Counted from the stretch's first letter, positions 41,828 through 50,777 are shown. The stretch: 64,000 nucleotides of DNA from Rhodococcoides fascians A25f (GCF_000760935.2 NZ_CP049744.1:5239501-5303500), one strand, 5' to 3'. The notes: a model not told the origin generated them from the sequence alone. Numbers and translations are program-made.

Positions 41828-43638
41828 GTGCGGGAGTGGCCCGAGGGTCGATGACCGGTGACGGCAGTGAAGTAGCGACCCCAGCTCGAGTTCAGAAAAC
41901 GTTCGATTTCCGAACCGCCGTCGGACACCGAACCTGTCGTACGCCAAGCGACGTGGCCGTCGGGGCGAACGAGCACCGCGCCGGTCTCACCCACCTCGTA
42001 CAGGCGAATCAGCTCGTCACGATCGGCACCTGCCGGTACGCCCGCGGAGATCAGGGTGACGCCGGGCCCGGTGTTCTCCAGATCCGACACCACGCCTGAC
42101 CATCTGTCGCCGGCAAAGGTGAACAGCGACAACTTGTTCGGGTCGAGTGTCTCGTGCACCGGCACCTGCTCTCCGCCTACCGAGACCACCGCGTGTGGAA
42201 GTCGTGCCCCCGGGTATGTCGTGGGCAGATAGTCGACCACGTCTTCGGCGGGTTTGACCGAGGGATCCCGTGCGATCAACGGACTGGCGTAGAGGTAGCC
42301 GAACTGCAAGCCGATCGACACGAAATGCTCGACCTGAAGTGGGATCGCGTCGGCGATCTCGCGACGAAGCCGAGCGGACCCGGGTGCATCGGGATCGACC
42401 TTCTGCGAGCGCGCCATCTGCCGCCGTGTCGCAGCGGCGGCCAGTGGCGCGATCAACTTCCCGGGGACCTTGTTCAGCGGCGGACGCCCCATCACCTGAG
42501 TGGCTTTCGCCAACATCATGTTGGTGATGCCCACCCTCTTCCCGATGTCGTCCATCCGGAAATGGTTCGCCACACTCTGCTCGGCGAACTTCTCCACCAC
42601 CGGACGGCGCTCGGTCTCGTAGGTGTCCAACAAGGACGGGGACGCGTTGCCGGACAGAACGGCGTCGAGCTTCCAGGCCAGATTGTGGGCATCCTGAACA
42701 CCCGAGTTCAACCCGAAACCACCGGTGTGCGGAAACCGGTGCGCGGCATCGCCGAGCAGGAGCAGACGGCCACGACGGAACGCATCGGCGGTCTGTGAGG
42801 TCATCACCCACGTCCCGGTCGACTCCAGATCGAACTCGTGGTTTCCCAACACCTTCGGCAGCGTGCGTGACCAGTAGGCTCGACTGTCCTTGGCGATCTC
42901 CTGTTCGGGGTGCAGGTACGCCGTCATCAGAATGTATCGATGGTCGGCGTGCGCGATCATCACTCCGCACAACTCCGGCGTGAAGATCCAACTGAGCAGC
43001 GGCCGAGCGTCATCGGGAAAAAGTGTCTTCGAGGTGAAGAAGGCACTACCCATGTTCGCAAGGACCGGTCCGGTCAAGCCCACACCGGTGCCGTCTCGTG
43101 TCGCGCTGTTCGCACCGTCGCACGCCAGCACGTACTCGGCCTCGATCTCGGCTGCTCCGTTCGCGCATCGCCCGCGCACCCGTGCACCGGATGCGTCGGT
43201 GTCGACGGACTCGACAGCGCATCCGCGTCGAAACTCGATCAGCGGTTCGGCGTCGAGCGCATCCCACAGTGCCGGCATCAGCAGATGCTGGCCGATGTGC
43301 GAGACCAGGAACGGACTCTGGCTCTCGACGATTGCCTTGCGCTCGGGGTCCGAGAGCAGGTCGATGGAGCCGATGGCCTCGTCTGCCAGATCTCCGTACC
43401 AGCTGATGAGGTTGACGGTCTCGTGCGGCGGCGACATAGCGGCGATCGAGCGCGCCAGCTCGGGGCCGTATTCGTTCCAGATCTCGAGGGTGCGGGCGTT
43501 GATCACGTGCGCGGCAGGATGAAAGAGCGGCGCGAATCGTCGCTCGAGCACGACACTACGAATCCCTCTGCGCGCCAACAGCAATGCTGCGGTGCAGCCA
43601 GCCGGGCCGGCCCCGACCACGACGATCGGTACGGTCAT
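41824..43638 (-). CDS. FAD-dependent aromatic monooxygenase (PheA/TfdB/MhpA-like)
   Basis: A 604-residue single-component flavoprotein hydroxylase. FAD loop IVVVGAGPAGCTAALLLARRGIRSVVLERR, the DG motif VLACDGANSATR and the GD motif LLLLGDAAHRFPHTGGFGLNSGVQDAHNLAWKL occur in order. The C-terminal 150 residues form the thioredoxin-like extension of phenol-hydroxylase-type enzymes (LSLFTFAGDRWSGVV). It hydroxylates a phenolic ring with NAD(P)H and O2. It is third in the minus-strand operon dioxygenase-FAH hydrolase-monooxygenase and overlaps the hydrolase by four bases. Confidence 0.92.
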   Translation of the reverse strand: MTVPIVVVGAGPAGCTAALLLARRGIRSVVLERRFAPLFHPAAHVINARTLEIWNEYGPELARSIAAMSPPHETVNLISWYGDLADEAIGSIDLLSDPERKAIVESQSPFLVSHIGQHLLMPALWDALDAEPLIEFRRGCAVESVDTDASGARVRGRCANGAAEIEAEYVLACDGANSATRDGTGVGLTGPVLANMGSAFFTSKTLFPDDARPLLSWIFTPELCGVMIAHADHRYILMTAYLHPEQEIAKDSRAYWSRTLPKVLGNHEFDLESTGTWVMTSQTADAFRRGRLLLLGDAAHRFPHTGGFGLNSGVQDAHNLAWKLDAVLSGNASPSLLDTYETERRPVVEKFAEQSVANHFRMDDIGKRVGITNMMLAKATQVMGRPPLNKVPGKLIAPLAAAATRRQMARSQKVDPDAPGSARLRREIADAIPLQVEHFVSIGLQFGYLYASPLIARDPSVKPAEDVVDYLPTTYPGARLPHAVVSVGGEQVPVHETLDPNKLSLFTFAGDRWSGVVSDLENTGPGVTLISAGVPAGADRDELIRLYEVGETGAVLVRPDGHVAWRTTGSVSDGGSEIERFLNSSWGRYFTAVTGHRPSGHSRT

Positions 43639-44561
43639 CGGACCACCGTCTCCTGCGTCCCCAGATCGATGGCTCCGTCGGCGGTCTTGATACCGGCGGT
43701 GATCACATCGTCGACCGAGAGATACTTCGGATTCTTCGCCTGCCGGGCGAAGAAGAACTTCCACTTCAGCGCAGGCGGAATCAACTCACCGATTTTCTGC
43801 ACGATCTTGGGCGGCGCGGAAATGGCGGTGCCGATCGGTGTTCCTGTGAGGAGTACGTCGCCGGCGGTCATGTTCTGGAAGCGGGCCAGCCGGGTGAGTG
43901 CCTCGGCCGGCGGAGTGATGAGATCGTTGCCGATCGTCTGGTCCTGGCGCGTCTCGCCGTTGACCGCCAGCGTCATGTGCAGCTCGGGGATGCGCCGGAG
44001 CTCATCGTTGTCCAACAGCACCAGCCGAGGCCCCAACGGGGTGAACGTGGGATACGACTTGCTCTCGTAGACCTGAACTTTCGTCAACTGGATCTCGCGC
44101 GCGGACACGTCGTTCGCCACGATCACACCGGCCACGTAGTCCGAGAGGTTCTCGTCGGTGACAGTCGTACCGATGGGAATCTCGGCACCGACGACGATTC
44201 CGAGTTCGATCTCGTAGTCCAGCAGCGCCACCTCGGGTGGCTGGCGGATGGGATCGAACGGGCCACTGACCGACGCCGAGGACTTACGAAAGAAGGTCGG
44301 CTGCAACGTGTTCGGATCGGATCCTGCATCGATCGCGTGGGATCGATAATTGAGCAGTTGCGCCACCACCCGGCACGGTGTGGTGACCGGAGATACGAGC
44401 TCGAGCTCATCGACACTCGACCCCGCACCCGATGCGCCGGTGATGGCGTCGCGATCGGCAAGAAGTTCGCGGGTGGTCTCGGCCGTCGTCTCGACACGGA
44501 TTGCACGGTCGCCATCGAGGCGCCACCAGCCGTCGATGGTCCGGACTACGTTGACAGACAT
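43635..44561 (-). CDS. Fumarylacetoacetate-hydrolase family protein
   Basis: A 308-residue FAH-fold enzyme. The metal site is formed by EVALLDYEIELGIVVGAEI (Glu pair), VAGVIVANDVSAREIQ (Asp) and a downstream Lys. TFTPLGPRLVLLD and MTAGDVLLTGTPIGTAI are conserved blocks. Such enzymes hydrolyse or hydrate the oxo-dienoic acids formed by ring cleavage. The start used is the ATG at 44561; it follows the dioxygenase gene by 40 bp and is coupled to the monooxygenase. Confidence 0.9.
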   Translation of the reverse strand: MSVNVVRTIDGWWRLDGDRAIRVETTAETTRELLADRDAITGASGAGSSVDELELVSPVTTPCRVVAQLLNYRSHAIDAGSDPNTLQPTFFRKSSASVSGPFDPIRQPPEVALLDYEIELGIVVGAEIPIGTTVTDENLSDYVAGVIVANDVSAREIQLTKVQVYESKSYPTFTPLGPRLVLLDNDELRRIPELHMTLAVNGETRQDQTIGNDLITPPAEALTRLARFQNMTAGDVLLTGTPIGTAISAPPKIVQKIGELIPPALKWKFFFARQAKNPKYLSVDDVITAGIKTADGAIDLGTQETVVR

Positions 44562-44601
44562 GTGAGTCTTCCTCCCCCTTGTTCGGTCGAAATCTGCTCG
44601 G

Positions 44602-45237
44602 TCACAAAGTTTTCGGCGTGATGGTCTTCTTGTTGGCGACGACCGGGTGCCCGGGCCGAGTTCCGGCCTCGCGTCGGCGAAGTTCTTCGTGCGGCACGCC
44701 GTTGCGCAGCTGGCTAAGCAGGTAGTCGGGGTCGATGTTGACGCCGATCGGGTTCTGGGCGAACTCCTCGGTGAAGAAGAATGCCGCAGTGTTCTCGGCA
44801 TCGAAGTTCTCGACCTGGAACTCGAGGCGCACTCCATCGGGGTCCTCGTAGTAGAGCGAGATCGTCGGTCCGTGATTGATCGACCAGACGGGCAGGATGC
44901 CCAGCCGCTTGAGCCGCACGTAGTTCTCCAACAGTCGTTCGAGCGAGATGAACGTCAGCGCGATGTGGTCGATGCCGTACGCCTTGCGCCTGAACTTGGC
45001 GAACGGGAACAGGAACCGGACGGGCTTCGGCACCGCAATGATCGCCAACCGGTGCGACTCGTCGTCCCAGGTCAGGAAGGTGATTCCCTCGTCCTGATAG
45101 ACGATCTCGGCACCGAACACCGCTCCGTACCACCGCACCATCTCCTCGGTGCGCGCGGACTTGACCACCCAGTGGGCGATGAGATCGGGTGCCACCCTGG
45201 GCGCTTTCCGACTCCCTGCATCCTGCGTCGTACTCAT
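44602..45237 (-). CDS. VOC-family extradiol-type dioxygenase
   Basis: A 211-residue protein with one VOC domain pair. Candidate iron ligands are His (DLIAHWVVKS), His (YGIDHIALTF) and Glu (GVRLEFQVENF), matching the 2-His-1-carboxylate set of type I extradiol enzymes. The segment ISLYYEDPDGVRLEFQVENFD is typical of catechol 2,3-dioxygenase-like proteins, but the length is about two thirds of a two-domain BphC. It probably opens the ring hydroxylated by the monooxygenase. It is first in the operon, divergent from a TetR gene with an operator between. Confidence 0.85.
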   Translation of the reverse strand: MSTTQDAGSRKAPRVAPDLIAHWVVKSARTEEMVRWYGAVFGAEIVYQDEGITFLTWDDESHRLAIIAVPKPVRFLFPFAKFRRKAYGIDHIALTFISLERLLENYVRLKRLGILPVWSINHGPTISLYYEDPDGVRLEFQVENFDAENTAAFFFTEEFAQNPIGVNIDPDYLLSQLRNGVPHEELRRREAGTRPGHPVVANKKTITPKTL

Positions 45238-45287
45238 CGAACGACCTTTCTTCGGGTCACCTGTGTGTGACCGACGCTACGTCCACT

Positions 45288-45302
45288 TTGACTACTAGTC
45301 AA
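45288..45302. promoter_or_regulatory. TTGACTNNNAGTCAA operator between dioxygenase and tetR
   Basis: TTGACTACTAGTCAA is a 15-bp perfect dyad around a central C. It lies 50 bp upstream of the dioxygenase ATG and 54 bp upstream of the tetR GTG. A weaker half-matching copy starts at 45307. The same motif recurs at 46036, 46053, 50686, 50703, 29550 and 29584. Confidence 0.75.
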
Positions 45303-45355
45303 GAATTTGAACAAGGGTCAGGAGAGGCCGCGGGTGGTGCGCTAATGTCGGATCG

Positions 45356-45982
45356 GTGTCGACCAACCCGCCCCCCGGAGCCGAGCGGTCCCACCGTGCC
45401 CGCCCTCGGAAAGACCGTCGTCAAGCCCTGATCGACGCCGCGATCGAGCTACTGGCCGAGGGCAACAGCGCCGACATCAGCGCAGCGGCCATATCGCGTC
45501 GCGCTGGGGTGGCCCACGGGCTGCTGTTCTACTACTTCACCGACAAACAGGGTCTCGTCGCGGCAGCGCTCGCCGACGTCCTTGCGAACCTGGCCGAATT
45601 CCAGGAGCCCGTGGCCGATGAGCAATCCGTACGGGCTCGGGTCGAAGGTTTCGTACGACGGCACATCGAATTCCTCGAACGCCACCGCGCCCTCTACGTC
45701 CGAGTGATCCGCGAGGGAGAACTGGGCGATTCCATCGTCGAAGACGCCGTCCGAAAGGCACGAACGGAGGGTGCCCGACAGGTCGCGGCCCTCGCCGAGC
45801 TCTCGGAACCCCTGTCTCCGTTGCAGAGTGCCGCCATCTCCGGGTGGACCGGCTTTCTCGATCGGACCGCAGACGCGTACTTCGACACCCGCGATCTCGA
45901 ACTCGACGCGGTGGTCGGATTGATCGTCGACACCTTCGAGGCTGTCGTCGAAGTGACGCACTCGCGTTCGCACGAGGATTAG
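45356..45982 (+). CDS. TetR-family regulator
   Basis: A 208-residue protein starting at GTG 45356. The HTH is at about 20-65 (KDRRQALIDAAIELLAEGNSADISAAAISRRAGVAHGLLFYYFTDKQGLVAAAL), with a helical ligand domain behind. Its HTH recognition helix region HGLLFYYF is nearly the same as that of the TetR at 52051 (HGLLFHYF), so both may read the same TTGAC-N5-GTCAA operators. It is divergent from the dioxygenase operon. Confidence 0.88.
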   Translation: MSTNPPPGAERSHRARPRKDRRQALIDAAIELLAEGNSADISAAAISRRAGVAHGLLFYYFTDKQGLVAAALADVLANLAEFQEPVADEQSVRARVEGFVRRHIEFLERHRALYVRVIREGELGDSIVEDAVRKARTEGARQVAALAELSEPLSPLQSAAISGWTGFLDRTADAYFDTRDLELDAVVGLIVDTFEAVVEVTHSRSHED

Positions 45983-46030
45983 ACGCCCCTCGAAGTTTCG
46001 CTGACAAGCATCACCGGGCAGACACACCCA

Positions 46031-46067
46031 TTGATTTGACTTCAAATCAACATTGACATCAAGTCAA
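46031..46067. promoter_or_regulatory. Tandem TTGAC-N5-GTCAA operators before the flavin reductase
   Basis: TTGACTTCAAATCAA (46036-46050) and TTGACATCAAGTCAA (46053-46067) lie 17 bp centre to centre. The first is also part of a longer dyad that starts at 46031 with TTGATTTGA. The flavin reductase ATG is 148 bp downstream, so the site probably covers a promoter for flavin reductase-E1-E2. Confidence 0.72.
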
Positions 46068-46214
46068 TTTTGAGCATAGTTTGTGTGACCACACCGATCG
46101 ACTGCAGCTCGTCTCGACGGGTCTTGCCAAGGCAACCCCGACCAGCACAGGACCCACCCTCCCCCGCTGAGACGGGTTTACCGAACACGGACGCACACAG
46201 GAGAATTCGGCGAC

Positions 46215-46685
46215 ATGAACCTACACACTTTCAAGGACGCCATGGCGCGCGTCACCGGGCCAGTCGCGATCGTCACGGCGTACGAGGACGGAGTACCGCA
46301 CGGCACCACTGTCAGCTCGTTGGCATCTCTGAGCCTCGAACCGGCGATGGTGTCGGTGGCTCTGGACAATGCGTCGACGATGTTGAGCATCGTGCGGCGG
46401 ACGGGACATTTCGGCGTGAACGTACTCGCCGTAGACCAACACGAGTGCGCCTCGCGTTTTGCCGGACCACGGGACAAGCGCTTCCTCGGTTCCGACTGGG
46501 AGCTCAGCAGCGGTGCACCCCGACTGCCCGGCACATCTGCATGGTTGCACTGCACTGTCGCAGCAGAGGCGGCCGGCGGCGATCACACCCTCATCCTGGG
46601 TCAGGTAGCCGATTGCTCGACCGGCAGCAACGTTCCGCTGGCGTACAACCTGCGGACCCTGGGATCACTCACGCGCGTCCCATGA
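46215..46685 (+). CDS. Flavin reductase (HpaC/HsaB-like)
   Basis: A 156-residue flavin reductase domain protein: TFKDAMARVTGPVAIVTAYEDGVPHGTTVSSLASLSLEPAMVSVALDN, then GHFGVNVLAVDQHECASRFAGP, with GGDHTLILGQVADC near the end (the His-containing motif). It supplies reduced FMN or FAD to a two-component monooxygenase, most likely the HsaA-like protein at 50778. AGGAG lies 9 nt before the ATG. Confidence 0.9.
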   Translation: MNLHTFKDAMARVTGPVAIVTAYEDGVPHGTTVSSLASLSLEPAMVSVALDNASTMLSIVRRTGHFGVNVLAVDQHECASRFAGPRDKRFLGSDWELSSGAPRLPGTSAWLHCTVAAEAAGGDHTLILGQVADCSTGSNVPLAYNLRTLGSLTRVP

Positions 46686-46986
46686 CGCCCCGATCTCTCA
46701 GCGACGAGCGGCAGAAGAGGTCAGTTCGACCAATATCGAACCCCGCCCGCAACCCGAAACCATGCAATCTGCACCATGCACGCTGCCTCACTTGCGCAAG
46801 AAGGGCAGAGCCTGTTCCACTGTCCCCCATCGCAGCTCAGTTGCACCCTTCCGGCGATTCGCAACCCGAACGCCCGCCCAGGCCACCGGACCACACTCGG
46901 TCCCGCGTCGTCAGCGTTCTCGTTCACCCCTTCGGCCTCGGCCGGCATCAGGACGTTCTTCAACGTCGATTCAGGAGCCATCTGCC
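46686..46986. other. 301-bp gap between flavin reductase and E1
   Basis: The E1 reading frame is open upstream through most of this stretch, but the codon pattern is irregular and the AGGAG site points to the ATG at 46987. I see no gene, hairpin or operator in it. Confidence 0.5.
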
Positions 46987-49341
46987 ATGACCAGCATCAG
47001 CCCCGCCGACCGCCGTTCGCCCACCGGTGACGGCGGAGACATGCATGACATCGCCCAGCGGGTGCTGTGGTTGTCGACGTCGATGATTCACCATGCCAAC
47101 CGAATTCGGCCCAACCCGACCGGACTCAAGGTCGGCGGCCACCAAGCGTCCTGCGCGTCGATGGTCTCGATCATGACCTCACTGTGGTTCGAACAGCTGC
47201 AACCCGGCGACCGCGTGTCGGTCAAGCCTCATGCCTCGCCGGTGCTGCACGCGATCAACTACCTGCTGGGTGAGTTGGACCAGAAGTACCTGACGACACT
47301 CCGCGCCTACGGCGGTCTGCAGTCCTACCCCTCGCGGGCCAAGGACCCGGACACCGTCGACTACTCCACCGGATCCGTCGGCATCGGTGCCACGGCCCCG
47401 ATCTGGGGAGCGATGTCCCGACGCTTCGTCGAGGACCGGTTCGGCCCGGAGGAATCGACACCGAAGACGCCCGGCTTCAGCGGACGGCAGTACTCGTTGG
47501 TCGGCGATGCGGAACTCGACGAAGGCGCGGTCTGGGAGGCGATCATCGACCCGGGCATTGCCGAGCTCGGCGAGATCGTCTGGATCGTCGACCTCAATCG
47601 TCAGTCCTTGGACCGAGTGGTCCCCAACATCGCTGCGCGTCGCCTCGAGAAGATGTTCGACGCCGCCGGCTGGCAGGTCATCACCGTCAAGTTCGGCCGG
47701 TTGCTCGAAGATCTGTTCGCCAAGCCGGGTGGCGACGCGCTGCGCACGCGCATCCTGGACATGCCGAACCCGGAATACCAACGCCTGCTGCGCTGCACCG
47801 CCGACGAGGTGCGCACCAGACTCCCCGGATCCGGCCCCGACGCCACTGCCATCGCCGACCTGATCGCCGATCTCGACGACACACTGCTGACCGAGTCGAT
47901 TCGCAACCTGGGCGGACACGACCTGGATGCGTTGCGCGACGCCTACTCTCGCATCGACGACACCCGGCCCACCGTGATCGTCGCGTACACGGTCAAAGGA
48001 TTCGGCCTGCCCACTCAGGGACATCCGCAGAACCATTCCTCGCTGTTGACCGTCGAGGAATACGCCGAACTCGCACGTACCCTAGGCACCGATCCCGAGC
48101 AGCCCTGGGGCCGCTTCGACACCGACAGCGGACCCGGTCGGCTGTGCGCTGCCACCGCGGAACGGTTACGCCGCGAACCGATTCCGGCATCGACACCGCC
48201 TGCCGTGCCCACCGACATCGGACGCACCCCCAAGGGCACAGCCACGACGCAGGCCGCACTGGGTCGCACCCTGATCGACCTGACCCGGGAGGCTCCCGAC
48301 GCGGCCCGACGCGTCGTCACGGTCAGCCCCGACGTCAGTTCGACCACAAACCTCGGCGGTTGGGTCAACAAGGTCGGCGTCTGGTCGTCGTCGGATCGAC
48401 ACGACTGGTTCGGCGACGACGCCGAGACGATCATGCACTGGCGCGAAGGACCTTCCGGTCAGCACATGGAACTCGGTATCGCAGAGACCAACCTGGTCGG
48501 CCTGATGGGCGAGCTCGGTGCCACCTGGAGCCGTTGGGGGGAGCCTCTGTTCCCGATCGGTGTCATGTACGACCCCTTCGTCGAGCGCGCACTCGAGCCG
48601 TGGTCGTACGGCATCTACGCGGGTGGCCAATCGATTCTGGTCGGAACGCCGTCGGGAGTCACCCTGGCCGCGGAAGGTGGTGCGCACCAGTCGATCAAGA
48701 CCCCGTCCATCGGACTGGAACAGCCCGGCTGCATAACCTACGAGCCTGCATTCGCCATCGACGTCGAATGGACACTGCTCGCGAGCATCGGTCGACTCGG
48801 ACGCCCGGACGGCACCTCGGCATATCTACGACTGTCGACGCGTCCTGTCGATCAGTCGAAGGCAGATGTCCCCAGCGATCCGGCTGCCAGGGAACGCAGG
48901 CGTCGTCAGGTCGTTGCAGGCGGCTACCCGCTGGTGCGCCGCGACGGAGCGACGGTGACCATCGCAGCGATGGGGGCGTTGATGACCGAAGCCCTGGACG
49001 CCGCAGAGCGTTTGGAGCAGATCGGGGTGATCGCAGACGTTCTGTGCATCACCAGCCCGGGCGAGCTCTACCGCGCGCTGCAGGCCAGGCAAGGACACCA
49101 CGTCGGCGAATCCTGGATTCTCGATCAACTGCTGCCCGCCGAGCGAGCGACCCCGATGGTGACGGTGCTCGACGGACACCCGCACACCCTCGCATTCCTC
49201 GCTACCGTCAACCGGGTTGCGTCGACGTCGTTGGGCGTCAGCAACTTCGGGCAGGTCGGATCACTCGACGAGGTGTACAAGCACCACCGAATCGACACCG
49301 ATTCCATCGTCGGGGCAGCTCTCGACGTGACCGGTCAGTGA
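46987..49341 (+). CDS. Homodimeric pyruvate-dehydrogenase-E1-like 2-oxoacid dehydrogenase
   Basis: A 784-residue ThDP enzyme of the AceE type. GLKVGGHQASCASMVSIMTSLWFEQL and FKPHASPVLH-like VSVKPHASPVLHAI mark the first domain. The ThDP site is SLVGDAELDEG (173-180) with Asn204 (VDLNRQSLD). VIVAYTVKGFGLPTQGHPQNHSSLLT and the second-domain MELGIAETNLVGLMGELGATWSRWGEPLFPIGVMYDPFVERALEPWSYGIYAGG follow the AceE order. It is about 130 residues shorter than housekeeping AceE. It decarboxylates a 2-oxo acid, probably a product of ring cleavage, and is coupled to an unusual E2. Confidence 0.9.
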   Translation: MTSISPADRRSPTGDGGDMHDIAQRVLWLSTSMIHHANRIRPNPTGLKVGGHQASCASMVSIMTSLWFEQLQPGDRVSVKPHASPVLHAINYLLGELDQKYLTTLRAYGGLQSYPSRAKDPDTVDYSTGSVGIGATAPIWGAMSRRFVEDRFGPEESTPKTPGFSGRQYSLVGDAELDEGAVWEAIIDPGIAELGEIVWIVDLNRQSLDRVVPNIAARRLEKMFDAAGWQVITVKFGRLLEDLFAKPGGDALRTRILDMPNPEYQRLLRCTADEVRTRLPGSGPDATAIADLIADLDDTLLTESIRNLGGHDLDALRDAYSRIDDTRPTVIVAYTVKGFGLPTQGHPQNHSSLLTVEEYAELARTLGTDPEQPWGRFDTDSGPGRLCAATAERLRREPIPASTPPAVPTDIGRTPKGTATTQAALGRTLIDLTREAPDAARRVVTVSPDVSSTTNLGGWVNKVGVWSSSDRHDWFGDDAETIMHWREGPSGQHMELGIAETNLVGLMGELGATWSRWGEPLFPIGVMYDPFVERALEPWSYGIYAGGQSILVGTPSGVTLAAEGGAHQSIKTPSIGLEQPGCITYEPAFAIDVEWTLLASIGRLGRPDGTSAYLRLSTRPVDQSKADVPSDPAARERRRRQVVAGGYPLVRRDGATVTIAAMGALMTEALDAAERLEQIGVIADVLCITSPGELYRALQARQGHHVGESWILDQLLPAERATPMVTVLDGHPHTLAFLATVNRVASTSLGVSNFGQVGSLDEVYKHHRIDTDSIVGAALDVTGQ

Positions 49342-49369
49342 CAGATCCATTCCGACAGCGAAAGCAGCC

Positions 49370-50155
49370 ATGACAGCGACAGTCACGACCACCACTGTTG
49401 CGATGCCCTCGCTCGGTGAGAACATTGCCGAGACCGCGGCCGACCGCGTCGAAAAGCTGCCGCGCATCCGGCGGACCATCGCAACCCGAATGGTCCAATC
49501 CCTGCACACCGCAGCGCAATTGACGACGGTAGTGGAAGCCCAGGCCTCCGCGGTGGCGCGAGTCCGCAGCGAGAACAAGGATGCGTTTCTCCGCCGAACC
49601 GGAAACAAATTGTCGTACTTGCCGTTCTTCGTCAAAGCTGCCGTGGAGGCACTGGCCGACAATCCCGTCGTCAATTCCTCGCTCGACGCCGACGTCACCA
49701 CAGTGACCTATCACGGTGCCTGCCATCTGGGGATGGCCGTGGACAGCCCGAAGGGTTTGATGGTCCCGGTCATTCGAAATGCTCAGGGGCTCTCCATCTC
49801 CGCGATCGCCGCCGAGATTGCCGGCGCCGCAGAGAAGGTGCGCAGCGGCACCGTCACGGCGGACGACCTGGCCGGAGGCACCTTCACCGTCACCAACACA
49901 GGCAGCCGCGGCGCACTGTTCGACACGCCCATCATCAATCAACCGCAATCGGCGATCCTGGGCTTCGGCTCGGTCGTCGAACGTGTGGTGCCCGTCCGAG
50001 ACGCCGCGGGAAATTTGACCATCACCGCGGTTCCGACTGTGTATCTCTCACTGTCGTACGACCACCGCATCGTCGACGGTGCCGATGCGGCCCGCTACCT
50101 CGGCGACGTCAAGAGTCGGCTCGAAAAGGGTTACGCTGCTGATCTTCTCGACTGA
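49370..50155 (+). CDS. 2-oxoacid dehydrogenase E2 catalytic domain without lipoyl domain
   Basis: A 261-residue acyltransferase. The catalytic domain begins near residue 29 (EKLPRIRRTIATRMVQSLHTAAQLTT) and ends with the active-site block LSYDHRIVDGADAARYLGDVKSRLE (His232, Asp236). In front of it only a stub VAMPSLGENIAE (10-21) remains, matching the first strand of a lipoyl domain. The lipoyl-lysine DKA motif and the E1/E3-binding domain are absent. The protein therefore needs a lipoyl carrier in trans or works without one. It is 29 bp after the E1 gene. Confidence 0.9.
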   Translation: MTATVTTTTVAMPSLGENIAETAADRVEKLPRIRRTIATRMVQSLHTAAQLTTVVEAQASAVARVRSENKDAFLRRTGNKLSYLPFFVKAAVEALADNPVVNSSLDADVTTVTYHGACHLGMAVDSPKGLMVPVIRNAQGLSISAIAAEIAGAAEKVRSGTVTADDLAGGTFTVTNTGSRGALFDTPIINQPQSAILGFGSVVERVVPVRDAAGNLTITAVPTVYLSLSYDHRIVDGADAARYLGDVKSRLEKGYAADLLD

Positions 50156-50168
50156 CGAGTCGAACTGT

Positions 50169-50202
50169 CCGATCGCCCCGCTCGCAAGTGCGGGGCGATC
50201 GG
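50169..50202. terminator. Bidirectional terminator-like hairpin
   Basis: CCGATCGCCCCGC (50169-50181) and GCGGGGCGATCGG (50190-50202) form a perfect 13-bp stem with an 8-nt loop. It lies between the convergent ends of the E2 gene and the SRPBCC gene. There is no long T run, as is common in actinobacteria. Confidence 0.75.
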
Positions 50203-50206
50203 CGTT

Positions 50207-50638
50207 TCACCCGAGGTACTCCGCGAGTCCGTTCAGGGTAGCGGTGAGCTTCTTCTTGAACGTTCCCTGCAGCGCCTTGCCCACCACTCCGAACAACAAC
50301 GGACTGGTCACCTCCAGCTCGAGGGTGACGGCAGAGCCGCTTCCGCGAGCGGCGCAGTTCATCGTGAGCCGGATCTTCGATCCAGTGGATCCGGCACCCA
50401 CCAGGACCAGTACCTCCGGTGCACGCAGACTTTCGACCTGGAACTCGATGGTATCGGTGATGCTGGCGATCTTGATCTTCTCGACCATCGTCGACCCGAC
50501 TTCGAGGTCCCTCGGGGGTGTCTCCACCCACTCCTCGTGCAGGGCATGCCACTTCTCGAAGGTGCTGACGTCGGACAGAGTTGCCCACACCTCGTTCTGA
50601 GAGACAGGCAGTTCCTGCGTCATGGTGATGTTCAGCAT
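50207..50638 (-). CDS. SRPBCC-family protein (polyketide cyclase/START-like)
   Basis: A 143-residue helix-grip protein. It starts LNITMTQELPVSQNEVWATLSDVSTFEKWHALHEEW, the usual SRPBCC beginning, continues MVEKIKIASITDTIEFQVESLRAPEVLVLVGAGSTGSKIRLTMNC, and ends with the long C-terminal helix FGVVGKALQGTFKKKLTATLNGLAEYL. It could bind a hydrophobic intermediate or act as a cyclase. It is divergent from the HsaA-like hydroxylase and shares the operator pair at 50686. Confidence 0.85.
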   Translation of the reverse strand: MLNITMTQELPVSQNEVWATLSDVSTFEKWHALHEEWVETPPRDLEVGSTMVEKIKIASITDTIEFQVESLRAPEVLVLVGAGSTGSKIRLTMNCAARGSGSAVTLELEVTSPLLFGVVGKALQGTFKKKLTATLNGLAEYLG

Positions 50639-50685
50639 CCGGGTTCCTTCGCTCGACAACGGTGATTCACAACTACGCCACATCG

Positions 50686-50717
50686 TTGATCGGAAGTCAA
50701 TATTGACCTAGAGTCAA
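50686..50717. promoter_or_regulatory. Tandem TTGAC-N5-GTCAA operators before the hydroxylase
   Basis: TTGATCGGAAGTCAA (50686-50700) and TTGACCTAGAGTCAA (50703-50717) have centres 17 bp apart, the same spacing as at 46036/46053. They lie between the divergent SRPBCC and hydroxylase genes, 61 bp before the hydroxylase ATG. Confidence 0.72.
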
Positions 50718-50777
50718 ATAGCGCTTACTTTCGAGAGACACGCCTCACATCCGTGGGGCCGAAACGAGAGAAAAGCC

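Noticed and set aside
46762..46986. In-frame upstream extension of the E1 gene
   Set aside because: Codon use is irregular and residues are Arg/Pro/Ser-rich; AGGAG lies just before the ATG at 46987.
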